Source: Gammaproteobacteria bacterium HGW-Gammaproteobacteria-1
Lineage (GTDB): Bacteria > Pseudomonadota > Gammaproteobacteria > Thiohalomonadales > Thiohalomonadaceae
DNA length: 64,000 nucleotides
Direction: 5' to 3'
NCBI GenBank assembly: GCA_002840095.1
Contig: PGZL01000008.1
Coordinates: 310,001 to 374,000 of the forward strand
The notes under the pieces were generated by a model. It saw only the letters and a list, made by a program, of their open reading frames with translations. It was not told where the DNA came from and searched no databases. The position numbers and the translations under genes were made by a program. Below are positions 7,891-18,150 of this stretch, in pieces (position 1 is the stretch's first letter; the number at the start of each line of letters is the position of its first letter).

Positions 7891-10389
7891 TTAGAGCGTG
7901 CGCAGTACCACCAGTGGGCTGCGCTGCACCACGCGGCGCGTGCCCCAGTAGCCGGCGGCGCCGATGAGCAGCGCGCCGATGGGCGGCAGCAGCAGCCACA
8001 GCGGCCACTTGAACGCGTACTCCAGCTGGAACACCCGCGTATACAGCTGCCAGGCGATGAGTTCGCTGCCGGCGGCGGCGAACACTCCGGCAAGGGCGCC
8101 GAGCAGGGCGTATTCGGCCAGGTGGCCGGCGCGCAGCTGGTAGCGGCTGGCGCCCAGGGTGCGCAACAGAGCGCCTTCATACAGCCGCTCGTCGAGACTG
8201 GCCTGCAAGGCGGCGTAGAGCACCGCGAAGCCGGCCAGCAGCACGAAGATCAGCACGTACTCCACCGCCAGGGTCACCTGCTCCATGATGCGCCGCACCT
8301 GCGCCATCAGCCGCTCCAGATCGATCACCGTCACCGCAGGGAAGTCGCGCGCCATCTGCGCCATGGCGGCGCGCTGCGACGGTGCCGCATACAGGCTGGT
8401 CATCCAGGTGGCCGGTTGCGCATCGAGCACGCCGGGCGGGAAGATGACGAAGAAATTGGGCCGGAAGGAATCCCACTTCACCGTGCGCAGGCTGGCGACC
8501 TGCGCCTCCAGTTCGCTGCCGCCGAAGGTGAACCGCAGGGTGTCGCCGAGGCCCGCGCCGAGACGTTCGGCCAGCTTGGCCTCCAGGGAGATCAGCGGCT
8601 GCCCCGCGTCCTGCGCCGTCCACCAGCGGCCGGCGACGATGGCGTTGTCTTCCTGCAGGGTGTCGCTCCAGGTCAGGTTCAACTCGCGGTTGACCGCGCC
8701 GCCGCCGTCGTCCCCCGGCGCCAGCACCTGCTCCACCGGCACGCCGTTGACCGCGCTGAGCCGGCCGCGCACCAGCGGATAGAGCTGCGCGCTCTCGATG
8801 TTCTGCCGGCGCAGGAATTCCTCGAAGCGCGCCACCTCGTCGGGCAGCACGTTGACCACAAAGTGATTGGGCGCCCGCTCCGGCAGCTGCGACTGCCAGG
8901 TGCTGAGCAGGTCGTTGCGCAGCAGGGCGATGAGCGCCATGGCCATCAGGGTCAGGCCGAAGGCGAGGATCTGGCCGGCGCCGGACCAGGGGCGGCGCCA
9001 CAGGTTGTTGAGGCCGTAGCGCCAGGCGACGCCGGCGCCGTGGCGCAGGCCGCGGCTGGCACGCAACAGCAGCCAGGCCAGCACGGCCAGCAGCAGCAGG
9101 GCCGCCGCCGCGCCGCCGAGCACGCTCAGGGTGAGGGTGGCGCTGCCGGTGTAGCGTCCCATCAGCAGGGTCATCGCCCCCAGCGCGGCGCCGTACACCA
9201 GCCAGGCGCGCAGCGGCAGCGGCGTCAGTTCGCGGCGCAGCACGCGCAGGGCCGGCACCTGGCGCAGGCGCAGGATGGGCGGCAGGGCGAAACCGGCCAG
9301 CACCACCAGGCCGGTGAGCAGCCCCAGCAGGGCCGGCAGCGGTCCCGGCGGCGGCAGGCGCGCCGGCAGCAGTTCCTGCAACAGCAGGAACAGCCCGCCC
9401 TGCGCCGCGGCCCCCAGGACCACGCCGAGGCCGCTGCCGAGGAGGCCGAGCAGCAGCAGTTGCGGCAGGTAGAGGGCGAGGATGTCGCCCTGGCTGGCGC
9501 CGAGGCAGCGCAGCATGGCGCTGACGTCGAAGTGGCGCTCGCTGTAGCGGCGTGCGCCCATGGCGATGGCGACGCCGGCCAGCAGCACGGCGGCGAGGCT
9601 GGCCAGCCCCAGGTAGCGTTCGGCCCGTTCCAGCGCCGCGCCCACCGTGGGCCTGCCCTCGCGCACGTCGATGAGGCGGTGGCTGGGCTCCAGCTGCGGC
9701 GTGAGCCAGGCCTTGTAGCGCACCAGGGCGTCGGCCTCGCCGGCAAACAGATAGTGCAGGGTGACGCGGCTGCCGGGACCGAGGATACCGGCGGCCTCCA
9801 CGTCGGCGCGGCTGATGAGCACGCGCGGCGCCAGGGCGGCGAGGTTGCCGCCGTTGCCCGGCTCGAAGGCGATGAGCCGGGTCACCTTCAGCTCCCGGTC
9901 GCCCAGGCTGAGGCTGTCGCCCACCGCCATGTCGAGCAGGGGCAGCAGGCGCGCCTCCACCCAGGCCTCGCCCGGCGGCGGGCTGCCCTCGGCGTTGCGT
10001 TCCTCGCCGTAGGGCGTGTCGCTGATGCGCAGGGCGCCGCGCAGGGGGTAGTGGGCGCCTACTGCCTTGATGCCGGCGAGCTGCATTCCGGGGCCGTGCA
10101 TCACCATGCTGGGGAAGGTCAGCACCTCGTCCCGGCGCAGGCCCAGGGACTCCGCCTGTGCGATCCAGGCGGCGGCGACGGGGCGGGGGCTTTGCAGGAT
10201 CAGATCGGCGCCGAGCAGTTCCGCCGACTGCCCGGCCATGGCCTGCTGCAGCCGGTCGGTGAAGAAGCCGATGGCCGAGGTGGCGCCCACGGCGATCACC
10301 AGGGCCGCGAACAGGATGCGCAGCTCGCCGGCGCGCCAGTCGCGTAGCAAAAGACGCCAGGCGAGTCGGAATCGGTGGGGCGTGTGCAT
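7891..10389 (-). CDS. FtsX-like ABC transporter permease (YbbP family)
   Basis: ~830 aa, multiple TM segments, divergent to tesA and next to cognate ATPase. Confidence 0.8.
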   Translation of the reverse strand: MHTPHRFRLAWRLLLRDWRAGELRILFAALVIAVGATSAIGFFTDRLQQAMAGQSAELLGADLILQSPRPVAAAWIAQAESLGLRRDEVLTFPSMVMHGPGMQLAGIKAVGAHYPLRGALRISDTPYGEERNAEGSPPPGEAWVEARLLPLLDMAVGDSLSLGDRELKVTRLIAFEPGNGGNLAALAPRVLISRADVEAAGILGPGSRVTLHYLFAGEADALVRYKAWLTPQLEPSHRLIDVREGRPTVGAALERAERYLGLASLAAVLLAGVAIAMGARRYSERHFDVSAMLRCLGASQGDILALYLPQLLLLGLLGSGLGVVLGAAAQGGLFLLLQELLPARLPPPGPLPALLGLLTGLVVLAGFALPPILRLRQVPALRVLRRELTPLPLRAWLVYGAALGAMTLLMGRYTGSATLTLSVLGGAAAALLLLAVLAWLLLRASRGLRHGAGVAWRYGLNNLWRRPWSGAGQILAFGLTLMAMALIALLRNDLLSTWQSQLPERAPNHFVVNVLPDEVARFEEFLRRQNIESAQLYPLVRGRLSAVNGVPVEQVLAPGDDGGGAVNRELNLTWSDTLQEDNAIVAGRWWTAQDAGQPLISLEAKLAERLGAGLGDTLRFTFGGSELEAQVASLRTVKWDSFRPNFFVIFPPGVLDAQPATWMTSLYAAPSQRAAMAQMARDFPAVTVIDLERLMAQVRRIMEQVTLAVEYVLIFVLLAGFAVLYAALQASLDERLYEGALLRTLGASRYQLRAGHLAEYALLGALAGVFAAAGSELIAWQLYTRVFQLEYAFKWPLWLLLPPIGALLIGAAGYWGTRRVVQRSPLVVLRTL

Positions 10390-10408
10390 TACGGAAACCT
10401 CAGTTTTG

Positions 10409-10526
10409 TCGCAGAGACGCGGAGGCGCAGAGCAGGGACATATGCGGCAGGCGCACGGCGCTGTGGCCACGCATCCGGTGGTGCGGCGAATCCACTTGAA
10501 TCACTCCGTTCACTGCGTCTCTGCGT
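10409..10526. repeat. Dispersed inverted repeat, family C copy 1
   Basis: GTCGCAGAGACGCGGAGGCGCAGAG ... ACTGCGTCTCTGCG. Confidence 0.65.
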
Positions 10527-10531
10527 CAAAA

Positions 10532-11218
10532 TCATTGGCTTTGTTCATCCGCCACCACCCGGCCGGCATCGAGGTGCAGGCGGCGGCCGCAGCGCCCGGC
10601 CAGCTTGTCGTCGTGGGTGACCAGGATCAGGGTGGTGCCCTGTTCGGCGTTGAGTTCGAACAGCAGGTCGATGATGCGGCCGCCGGTGCGGGCGTCGAGA
10701 TTGCCGGTGGGTTCGTCGGCGAACAGCACCGCCGGATGGGTGGCGAAGGCGCGGGCGATGGCCACCCGCTGCTGCTCGCCGCCGGACAGTTGCTTGGGAT
10801 AGTGATCGAGGCGCTGCTCCAGGCCGACGCGCTGCATCAGCTGCCCGGCACGGGCGGCGGCATCGGCGTGGCCGGCCAGTTCCAGCGGCAGCATGACGTT
10901 CTCCAGGGCGGTGAGGCCGGGCAGCAGCTGGAAGGTCTGGAACACGAAGCCCACCTTCTGCCCGCGCAGGCGGGCGCGGCCGTCTTCGTCGAGGGCGTTC
11001 AGCTCCTCCCCGGCCAGGGTGATGCGACCGCTGCTGGGTAGATCCAGACCGGCCAGCAGGCCGATGAGGGTGGACTTGCCCGAGCCGGAGACGCCGACGA
11101 TGGCGAGGCTCTCGCCGGCGGCGACGGTGAAGCTGACGTCCTGCAAAATGGTGAGGCTGCCGCCGTGGATGTCGACTTGCTTGCCGACGGCCTCGGCAGT
11201 GACAATGGTTCCCGTCAT
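10532..11218 (-). CDS. ABC transporter ATP-binding protein (YbbA/LolD-like)
   Basis: Walker A GVSGSGKS, signature LSGGEQQRVAIARA, Walker B VLFADEPTGNLD. Confidence 0.9.
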   Translation of the reverse strand: MTGTIVTAEAVGKQVDIHGGSLTILQDVSFTVAAGESLAIVGVSGSGKSTLIGLLAGLDLPSSGRITLAGEELNALDEDGRARLRGQKVGFVFQTFQLLPGLTALENVMLPLELAGHADAAARAGQLMQRVGLEQRLDHYPKQLSGGEQQRVAIARAFATHPAVLFADEPTGNLDARTGGRIIDLLFELNAEQGTTLILVTHDDKLAGRCGRRLHLDAGRVVADEQSQ

Positions 11219-11819
11219 GCGTAATTTCCTTGTTGCCCTGTTGCTGCTCATTGTCGCCTGTAATTCGCAGGCAGGCACGCTGCTGGTGCTGGGCGACAGT
11301 CTCAGCGCCGGTTACGGCCTGGAGCCGGGGCAGGGCTGGGTGGTGTTGTTGCAGCAGCGGCTGGAACAGCACGGCCTGCCGCACCGGGTGGTGAACGCCA
11401 GCATCAGCGGCGAGACCACGGCGGGCGGACTGGTGCGCCTCGCTGCGCTGTTGGACCAGCATCGCCCCGATTGGTTGCTGCTGCAACTGGGGGCCAACGA
11501 CGGCCTGCGCGGCCTGTCGCTGGCGGCCATGCGCGACAACCTCGACAGGATCGTGATGCGGGCCGGGCAGCGCGGGATCAAGGTCGTGCTCATCGGCATG
11601 CAGATCCCGCCCAACTACGGCCGCGTGTATACCGAAGGTTTTTCCACCGTCTACCGCGACCTGGCGGCGAAGTATCGGTTGCCCTTCGTGCCCTTCCTCA
11701 TGGCGCGCGTCGCCCTCGACCCTGAATTGATCCAGCCCGATCAGCTCCATCCCAATGCCGCCGGCCAGCCCCTGCTGCTGGATACGGTGTGGCCGGTGCT
11801 GGAGCCGCTGCTGCGCTAA
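11217..11819 (+). CDS. tesA: Arylesterase / lysophospholipase TesA (GDSL hydrolase)
   Basis: LVLGDSLSAGYGL, GANDGLRG, DQLHPNAAGQ SGNH motifs. Confidence 0.9.
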   Translation: MRNFLVALLLLIVACNSQAGTLLVLGDSLSAGYGLEPGQGWVVLLQQRLEQHGLPHRVVNASISGETTAGGLVRLAALLDQHRPDWLLLQLGANDGLRGLSLAAMRDNLDRIVMRAGQRGIKVVLIGMQIPPNYGRVYTEGFSTVYRDLAAKYRLPFVPFLMARVALDPELIQPDQLHPNAAGQPLLLDTVWPVLEPLLR

Positions 11820-11840
11820 GACAGCACTTCCAGGATTTGT

Positions 11841-11906
11841 CGCAGAGACGCGGAGGCGCAGAGAAAAATTAATTTCGGAATAGCTCTGCGCCTCCGCGTC
11901 TCTGCG
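11841..11906. repeat. Dispersed inverted repeat, family C copy 2 (perfect 23-bp arms)
   Basis: CGCAGAGACGCGGAGGCGCAGAG and exact reverse complement with a 20-nt loop. Confidence 0.9.
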
Positions 11907-11919
11907 GCAGGTTTGCCGT

Positions 11920-13143
11920 TCAGCGCACCCGCGGCGCCGGGTCGCGCAGCACCAGGGGCGGATCGGAGAAGGGCGCCAGGCGCTCGATGAAGTCGACCAG
12001 ATCGAGCATGGGCGAGCCGCGGAAGAAGCGGGTCATGGGGCGGTCCATCCAGATGCGGTCGGCGTAGAGATGGATTTCGTGCGGCTGGTCGCCGACGCCG
12101 TCGCCGTCGCGGTCGAAGCCCTGGTAGTTGTCCCAGGAGTTGCCGCGCCAGTCGTTGGCGCGGGCGCTGGTGGGGGCGCTCACGGCGATGTCCTGCAGGT
12201 TGTGCTCGAAGCGGTTGCCGTGAATGATGTGGCCGCCTTTTTCGCCGTAGAAATACATGGCGACGTCGTTGTAGGCCAGGCGGTTGTTTTTCAGCTCCAG
12301 GATGTTTTCCGGGTGGGTGGGGGAATTGGACTGCACGCCGACGGCGCAGTGCAGGATCTCGTTGTCCTCGGCCACCACGCCGGAACTGTCCTTCACCGCC
12401 AGCCCGGCGCCGGAGGCGCTGCGCAGGTGGCGCATGCGGTTGCCGCGCAGGGTGTTGTCGTCGGAGTAGACCACCACGATGCCGGTGGTGTTGGCGTCGA
12501 TGGTGTTGTCCTCCAGCAGGTTGCCCGGCGCGTACACCAGCTGCATGCCGACGCCGCTGCGGCGGATGTCGTTGCCGATGACGCGGTTGTCCGGGGAGTT
12601 GATGAGCAGGACGTCGCGCACCTCGTGCAGGGTGTTGCCCTCGATGAGGTTGTCGCTGCTGTACCACAGGCGCAGGCCGTCGCCGCGCATGTTCACCTCG
12701 GAGGGCTTGGAGCCGATGCGGTTGCCGCGCACCGTGTTGCGCCGCGCCTGGCGCAGGTGGATGCCAAACAGCGCGTCATCGATGGTGTTGTCCTCGATGA
12801 GGTTGTCGTTGCCCGCCACCAGGATGCCGGCGTCCACCGTATCGTGGGACTCGCCGGAGTGGGTGAGGCGCAGGCCGCGCACCGTGACGTGGTCCGCCGT
12901 CACGCTGAGCACGGTGCCGCGGCCGCCGCCGTCGATGGTGATGCGGCCCTCCCCCTCCAGGGTGAGGGGGCGGCGGATCACCACCGGGCCGGCATAGCTG
13001 CCCGGCGGCGGGCGCAGCACGCCGCCGGGCGGGGTGACGTCGACGAACATCTGCAGGGGCGGCAGGGCATAGCCCGGCGCTGCGGCCAGCAGCCCCGCCA
13101 GCAGTGCGGCGCCGTGCCAGAAGCCTTTCATCATCGGGAACAC
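11920..13143 (-). CDS. NosD-like periplasmic right-handed beta-helix protein
   Basis: Signal peptide; repeated NxIxxN / GNxI motifs; C-terminal NSWDNYQGFDRDGDGVGDQPHEI typical of NosD. Confidence 0.8.
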   Translation of the reverse strand: MFPMMKGFWHGAALLAGLLAAAPGYALPPLQMFVDVTPPGGVLRPPPGSYAGPVVIRRPLTLEGEGRITIDGGGRGTVLSVTADHVTVRGLRLTHSGESHDTVDAGILVAGNDNLIEDNTIDDALFGIHLRQARRNTVRGNRIGSKPSEVNMRGDGLRLWYSSDNLIEGNTLHEVRDVLLINSPDNRVIGNDIRRSGVGMQLVYAPGNLLEDNTIDANTTGIVVVYSDDNTLRGNRMRHLRSASGAGLAVKDSSGVVAEDNEILHCAVGVQSNSPTHPENILELKNNRLAYNDVAMYFYGEKGGHIIHGNRFEHNLQDIAVSAPTSARANDWRGNSWDNYQGFDRDGDGVGDQPHEIHLYADRIWMDRPMTRFFRGSPMLDLVDFIERLAPFSDPPLVLRDPAPRVR

Positions 13144-13383
13144 ATCATCGGCAATCGCATCACATAGTCCCCGGGCCGGGGCAGGGAAATGGTTTTCCGC
13201 CTACTATAACCCCTGGGTCCGGCGCGACTCCTTGATCAAGGACAAAGCCGCGAAGTGCGCTACCGTGCCGTTCTGTGCACCCCGCTGTTGGGGTAGAATC
13301 GGCGCGCCCAAGCAGGAATCAATTCGGCCGCCTCCGGTCCAAGCGGGATACGGCGGGTGGTCGTGGAATCAAGGACTGGTCAT

Positions 13384-13959
13384 ATGCTGGTGAATATCGA
13401 GGACATGTCGGCCGAAGAATTGTTCGAGCTGGCCAACAAGAAGAAACGTGCGGAAGAAGAGGCGGCTCAACGCGCCAAGGCGCAGGAGCGCATCAACGAG
13501 GTGCGCAAGCGCCGCGAGCAGCTGACGCGGGAATACGAGCAGGCCCTGGCCGCCAACGACAAGGAAATGCAGGCGCTGCAGAAGCGGCGCGAGGAGCTGA
13601 TCACCAAGCACCAGGCGGCGCTGGCGGTGATCGACAATACCCTGACCGAACTGGAACTGGATTCGCGCGACCCCGAGCCGCCCCCGGCCCGGAAGGCGGC
13701 GCCCGCACCCGCGCCGGAAAAGCCCGCCCCTGCGCGCCGCGTCGCCGAAAAGTCCGGCGTGCTGGACGAGCTGGGCGACGTGGTCATGGATATCATGAGC
13801 AGCCGCGCCTCCATCAGCGAAAGCCTGCTCAAGGAGCAGCTGCGCTCGCGGGGCCACAGCTCGTCCGAGCTGGGCAAGGTGCTGGAGCAACTGGTGCGTG
13901 ACGGCAAGCTGGTCAGCCGTGGCTACGGCAACTACGCCCCGGCCAAGAAACAACGCTAG
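13384..13959 (+). CDS. Hypothetical coiled-coil protein with C-terminal winged-helix-like segment
   Basis: Charged helical N-terminus; ASISESLLKEQLRSRGHSSSELGKVLEQLVRDGKLVSRGYGNY. Confidence 0.6.
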   Translation: MLVNIEDMSAEELFELANKKKRAEEEAAQRAKAQERINEVRKRREQLTREYEQALAANDKEMQALQKRREELITKHQAALAVIDNTLTELELDSRDPEPPPARKAAPAPAPEKPAPARRVAEKSGVLDELGDVVMDIMSSRASISESLLKEQLRSRGHSSSELGKVLEQLVRDGKLVSRGYGNYAPAKKQR

Positions 13960-14038
13960 AACCTGTTTGATCAGCTGTTTCCGGGGATTGTCCACCTGGA
14001 AATGCCGCAGGCCCGAGACAGGGAACATCGGTTGATTT

Positions 14039-14151
14039 CTCGCCAAGACGCCAAGGCGCGAAGAAGGCATAAAACAGGGGCATCGTTGCGGTTTTTCCCG
14101 GCGGAGGCGGCGCGGAGTTTCTTCTTGGCGCGCTTGGCGTCTTGGCGAGAA
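14039..14151. repeat. Dispersed inverted repeat, family B copy 2
   Basis: CTCGCCAAGACGCCAAGGCGCGAAGAAGG ... CTTCTTGGCGCGCTTGGCGTCTTGGCGAG. Confidence 0.75.
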
Positions 14152-14299
14152 TAACAGCAGTTTCCCGCTTCCTGCGCCTTCTCATCTTCCCTGCCTGCCC
14201 CGTGGTTTGCCGGTTTGCGAGGCGGCTTTCGGGCACCACTCAGAGCCTCCGCCGCGCAGAGGACGGGTGCCGACCCCGTGCCCCCGCGCCTGGCCCTGC

Positions 14300-14737
14300 C
14301 TAGCAGCGGAACAGCTGGCGGGAGAAATCGAAGCTGTGTTCGCGCGTGCCGCCTTCCGGCCGCACGGTGACGGCGAATTTCAACGGCTCGGCGCCGCTGA
14401 CGATGGAAAAGCTGCCGATGTAGTACACGCTCTTGTCGTCCCGCACTTCCCGCATGGTGATGCCGTTGCGCTGCCCCACCAGGGTGACGGCGCCGGCGGT
14501 GATGTCCGCGGCGGCGGAGGAGCCGTCGTCCTTGCGCAGCGCCAGGGTGAGTACGCCGTCGCTGCATCCGGTACGCAGCTTGTAGGCCTGGGCCACCCGC
14601 TGGTCGAGCAGATCGGCGTTGAAGGCGTTGTAGTGGATGGTGTAGCCGTCGAAGCGCTCCGCGTTCTCCGCCCATAGCGGTGCGGCCGTCAGGACCAGTG
14701 CCGCGCCCAGCAGCATGAGTAGCCTTTGCATGATCAA
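14300..14737 (-). CDS. DUF4426-like secreted protein
   Basis: Signal peptide; FDGYTIHYNAFNADLLDQRVAQAYKL. Confidence 0.6.
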   Translation of the reverse strand: MIMQRLLMLLGAALVLTAAPLWAENAERFDGYTIHYNAFNADLLDQRVAQAYKLRTGCSDGVLTLALRKDDGSSAAADITAGAVTLVGQRNGITMREVRDDKSVYYIGSFSIVSGAEPLKFAVTVRPEGGTREHSFDFSRQLFRC

Positions 14738-14775
14738 TCCTCCCTGGTTTTCCGACTCTTCTTCTCAACTATAGC

Positions 14776-15387
14776 TCATTGCCGCACCTCCGCCGGGGTC
14801 GAACCGTTCTTCCCGCCGGGCAGCAGGCGGGCCAGGCGGCCGCTGCGCGCCAGCAGTGTTTCCAGCAGGCGGCGGCTGCGTTCCGCGCCGGCCGAGGTGT
14901 CGTTCAGCCAGTGGATGAAGACGGCGAGATAGATGCCGGTGTGAGCGGTTTCGGCCAGGGCGCGCCGCACGAAGGTGTCCTCGACGCCGGCCGCCTCCCG
15001 CAGCCACTGCACCGTGCGGCTGATGCGCATGACGGCGGGAAACTGGATGTGGATGTGCCCCGGCTCGCACTTGGCGAGGATCATCTCCCGGGTGACGCGG
15101 CGGTGCGGCTGCAGGGCTTGCAGCCAGGCCATGAGGGCGTGTTGCAGGCGCTGTTCCTGCGGCAGGCGCCGGAATTCGTCGCCCGCGGCCGCCTGCAGCA
15201 TGGCGGCATCGGCGCGATCGAACCAGGCGTCGATGAGGGCGTCCTTTTCGCGGAAATGGCGCCGGATGTCCTCCAGGCCGATGCCGGCGGCCTGCGCCAC
15301 CTCGTGCAGCCGTATCGCCTCCCACGAGCGCTGTTCGGCCAGCGCCAGCGCGGTGTTCACGATGTGCTGTTTCAGTTCCTCGTCCAT
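14776..15387 (-). CDS. TetR-family transcriptional regulator
   Basis: N-terminal HTH (ALALAEQRSWEAIRLHEVAQAAGIGLEDIRRHFREKDALI). Confidence 0.75.
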   Translation of the reverse strand: MDEELKQHIVNTALALAEQRSWEAIRLHEVAQAAGIGLEDIRRHFREKDALIDAWFDRADAAMLQAAAGDEFRRLPQEQRLQHALMAWLQALQPHRRVTREMILAKCEPGHIHIQFPAVMRISRTVQWLREAAGVEDTFVRRALAETAHTGIYLAVFIHWLNDTSAGAERSRRLLETLLARSGRLARLLPGGKNGSTPAEVRQ

Positions 15388-15400
15388 GGCGGCACCTCGC

Positions 15401-15796
15401 CTATTTTTTTTCCTCGAACTCCAGCGCCACGGAATTGATGCAGTAGCGCAGGTGGGTCGGGGCCGGGCCGTCCTCGAACACGTGACCGAGATGACTTTCG
15501 CAACGGGCGCAGCGCACCTCGGTGCGTGTCATGCCGTGGCCGCTGTCGGTGTGTGTTTCCAGCGCGCCCTCGATGGGGGCCCAGAAGCTGGGCCAGCCGC
15601 TGCCCGAATCGTATTTCTGCTCGGAACGGAACAGCGGCGCGCCACAGGCGGCGCAGTGGTAAATGCCGTCGTCCTTGTTGTGGTAGAGCTTGCCGGTGAA
15701 GGCGCGCTCGGTGCCCGCCTGGCGCAGCACGCGGTACTGCTCGGCGCTGAGTTGCGCCTGCCATTCGCTGTCGCTTTTGTGGATTTTGTCGCTCAT
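15401..15796 (-). CDS. msrB: Peptide-methionine (R)-S-oxide reductase MsrB
   Basis: [51 protein letters not shown]. Confidence 0.95.
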   Translation of the reverse strand: MSDKIHKSDSEWQAQLSAEQYRVLRQAGTERAFTGKLYHNKDDGIYHCAACGAPLFRSEQKYDSGSGWPSFWAPIEGALETHTDSGHGMTRTEVRCARCESHLGHVFEDGPAPTHLRYCINSVALEFEEKK

Positions 15797-15905
15797 GTCC
15801 GCCTCGCCGTTGCGTCGCTTTCCCCTAGTCTAGGCCAGACCTGGCGCCGGTGCGTGGCATACGTCCCCCGGGCAATTCTGCTATAAGACACAGAAATAGT
15901 GCGGA

Positions 15906-18017
15906 ATGGGGCAGCGCATGCGGGCAGGTCCGGACCAGGCAGTGATGGAGCGGGAACGCGAGATCGGTGCCGTCGCCCAGCGCCTGCATCTGCTCACCGC
16001 GGAACAGGTGCAGGCCGCACTGGCGGCGCGCGCCGCCAAGCCCCTCGATGACGAGCACGATGCCGGCCTGGTCTACGTGGAGGAAGGCCTGCTCAGCCGC
16101 GCCCAGCTCGACTACGTGGAGACCGTGCGCCGTTTCAAATCGGTGCGGGTGAGCGAAAAGCGCTTCGGCGATCTGGTCGTCGTCCGTGGCTGGGCCACGG
16201 CGGAGCAGGTCCATGCCGCCATGGAAGTACAGAAGATGTTGTTCATGCGCGAACACAAGGAGGTGATGATCGGCGAGATGCTGGTGCGCCAGCATGTGAT
16301 CACCGCCGAACAGCGCGACATCCTGTTGCAGGTGCAGCACCGGGCGCGGCAGGAGGAACTGCCGGCCAAGACGCCGCATCCGTCCACGCTGTCTCCCGCG
16401 CAGCCTTCGGTTCCTTCGCCGTCCGCCGCAGCCGCGGACGTGCCCCCGCCGGCTGCTTCGGAGCCGGCGCCGCAGCCCGCCGCACCCGGCGGCTTTTCCA
16501 TCAGCATTGCCGAGAATGCCCTCGCCGCATTCATCACCCTGCACGACGGCGCGCAGCGCCCGGACCCTGACGCCCTGCGGCACGCCCTGCACATGCAGCA
16601 TATCGATCGGGTCGACGAGCCCGCCCTGCTCCAGGCCTGCGCGCCGGATGCGCCGCTGGGGCAGCCCTTGTGCGTGGCGCAGGGCAGTGCGCCGCAGGCG
16701 GGCAGCGATGCCTCCCTCGACTATCTGTTCGAGCTGCATCCGCTCAAGCCAGGGCGCGAGACCGATGACACCATCGACTTCAGGGATCGCGGCGACATTC
16801 CCCAGGTGGCCGAGGGCGCGGTGCTGGCGCGCAAGACGGCGGCGGTGGACGGCGTGCCGGGGCGCGACGTGTACGGCCGCGTGCTCAAGGTCGCCAAGGT
16901 GCGCGACGTGCGCATACAGGCGGGCAACGGTGCGCAGCTGGAGCCGGATCGGTTGACGATCACGGCACAGGTGGCGGGCCACCCGGTACTGACCGCCTCC
17001 GGCATCATCGCAGTGCATCCGGAATTCCGTATCGACGGCGACCTGGGCTACAACACCGGCCACGTGGATTTCGCCGGCCGCGTCATCGTCAGCGGTACGG
17101 TGCAGAACGGGTTCCACGTAAAGTGCGGCGAGCTGATGGCCGGGGAGATCGAGGGCGGGGAGATCGAGGCCAGCGGCGACGTGCTGGTGAGCGGCGGCGT
17201 CATCGGTGCCCGGATCCGCGCCGACGGCGCGGTCAAGGCGAAATACTTCCATACCAGCCATGTGGAGGCGCTGGGCGACGTGATCGTGCAGCGTGAAGTG
17301 GTGGAATCGGCCATCGAGACCAGCGGCGTGTTTCACGGCGAGGCCTGCACCCTGCTGGCGTCCAGTGTCTCGGCCAAGGGCGGCGTCATCGTGCAGGAGG
17401 TCGGTTCCGCCTCGTCGCAACCCTGCCGTCTCACGGTCGGTATCGACGAGCGTGTGCTGCACCAAATCGCACAGCACGAGGCGGATATCGCCGAGCGGGT
17501 ACAGGCGCTGGCGGCCATGGCGGAGGAACAGGCGGCACTGGCGCAGCAGCGCAGCGAACTGGGGCCACGCATCGCCGTCCTGGCCCAGGTGCAGGACAAG
17601 GCGCAGGTGCGCCTGCGCGAACTGGAGCCGTCCGTCCAGGCCGGTGAGGGCAAGGCCCGCGATCTGCACCAGCTGCTGACGCAGCAGGCGGCCAGCACCG
17701 AGGAGGAAATCACTGCCCTGTTCGCGGCGCAGGATGCGGCGGAGTCTGCGCTCGCCGCGTTGCAGGTGCGGCAACATGAAGCGCAGGAACAGGCGGCGGC
17801 ATGGCGGGAGGAAATAGTACGCCTGCGCGAATGGTCCAACGAAACGCCGGGTCGGGCCGAGATCAAGGTACAGAAGACCGCCTGTCAGGGCACGGCGATC
17901 CGCGCGGTGCACAGCGAGCTGCGGCTGGCGGAAGACAAGAAGTGCCTCTGGCTGGAGGAACGCGAAGTGACCGGCGAGGAGGGCGATACCGGCTGGGGCC
18001 TGATGCCCAAGGGGTGA
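15906..18017 (+). CDS. FapA/DUF342-family protein
   Basis: DFRDRGDIPQVAEGAVLARKTAAVDGVPGRDVYGR and beta-helix with GGVIGARIRADGAVKAKYFHTSHVEALGDV. Confidence 0.75.
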   Translation: MGQRMRAGPDQAVMEREREIGAVAQRLHLLTAEQVQAALAARAAKPLDDEHDAGLVYVEEGLLSRAQLDYVETVRRFKSVRVSEKRFGDLVVVRGWATAEQVHAAMEVQKMLFMREHKEVMIGEMLVRQHVITAEQRDILLQVQHRARQEELPAKTPHPSTLSPAQPSVPSPSAAAADVPPPAASEPAPQPAAPGGFSISIAENALAAFITLHDGAQRPDPDALRHALHMQHIDRVDEPALLQACAPDAPLGQPLCVAQGSAPQAGSDASLDYLFELHPLKPGRETDDTIDFRDRGDIPQVAEGAVLARKTAAVDGVPGRDVYGRVLKVAKVRDVRIQAGNGAQLEPDRLTITAQVAGHPVLTASGIIAVHPEFRIDGDLGYNTGHVDFAGRVIVSGTVQNGFHVKCGELMAGEIEGGEIEASGDVLVSGGVIGARIRADGAVKAKYFHTSHVEALGDVIVQREVVESAIETSGVFHGEACTLLASSVSAKGGVIVQEVGSASSQPCRLTVGIDERVLHQIAQHEADIAERVQALAAMAEEQAALAQQRSELGPRIAVLAQVQDKAQVRLRELEPSVQAGEGKARDLHQLLTQQAASTEEEITALFAAQDAAESALAALQVRQHEAQEQAAAWREEIVRLREWSNETPGRAEIKVQKTACQGTAIRAVHSELRLAEDKKCLWLEEREVTGEEGDTGWGLMPKG

Positions 18018-18150
18018 CCGTCCCGGCGATCCGTCGTGCGCGGCATCGCCCAAGTGTGCGACCGCAGTTCAAGGGGCCTGCCGGTGTTTGTTGAAAACGT
18101 TGGTTTGGATTAGATTGATAGGCATTGTCTATGTATGGAAGAAGCCGGCG

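Noticed and set aside
7684-10347. 887-aa plus-strand ORF
   Set aside because: Antisense to the FtsX-type permease; Gln/His/Ala-rich composition typical of spurious GC-rich antisense frames
15825-18053. 742-aa minus-strand ORF
   Set aside because: Antisense to the FapA/DUF342-like gene; low-complexity composition
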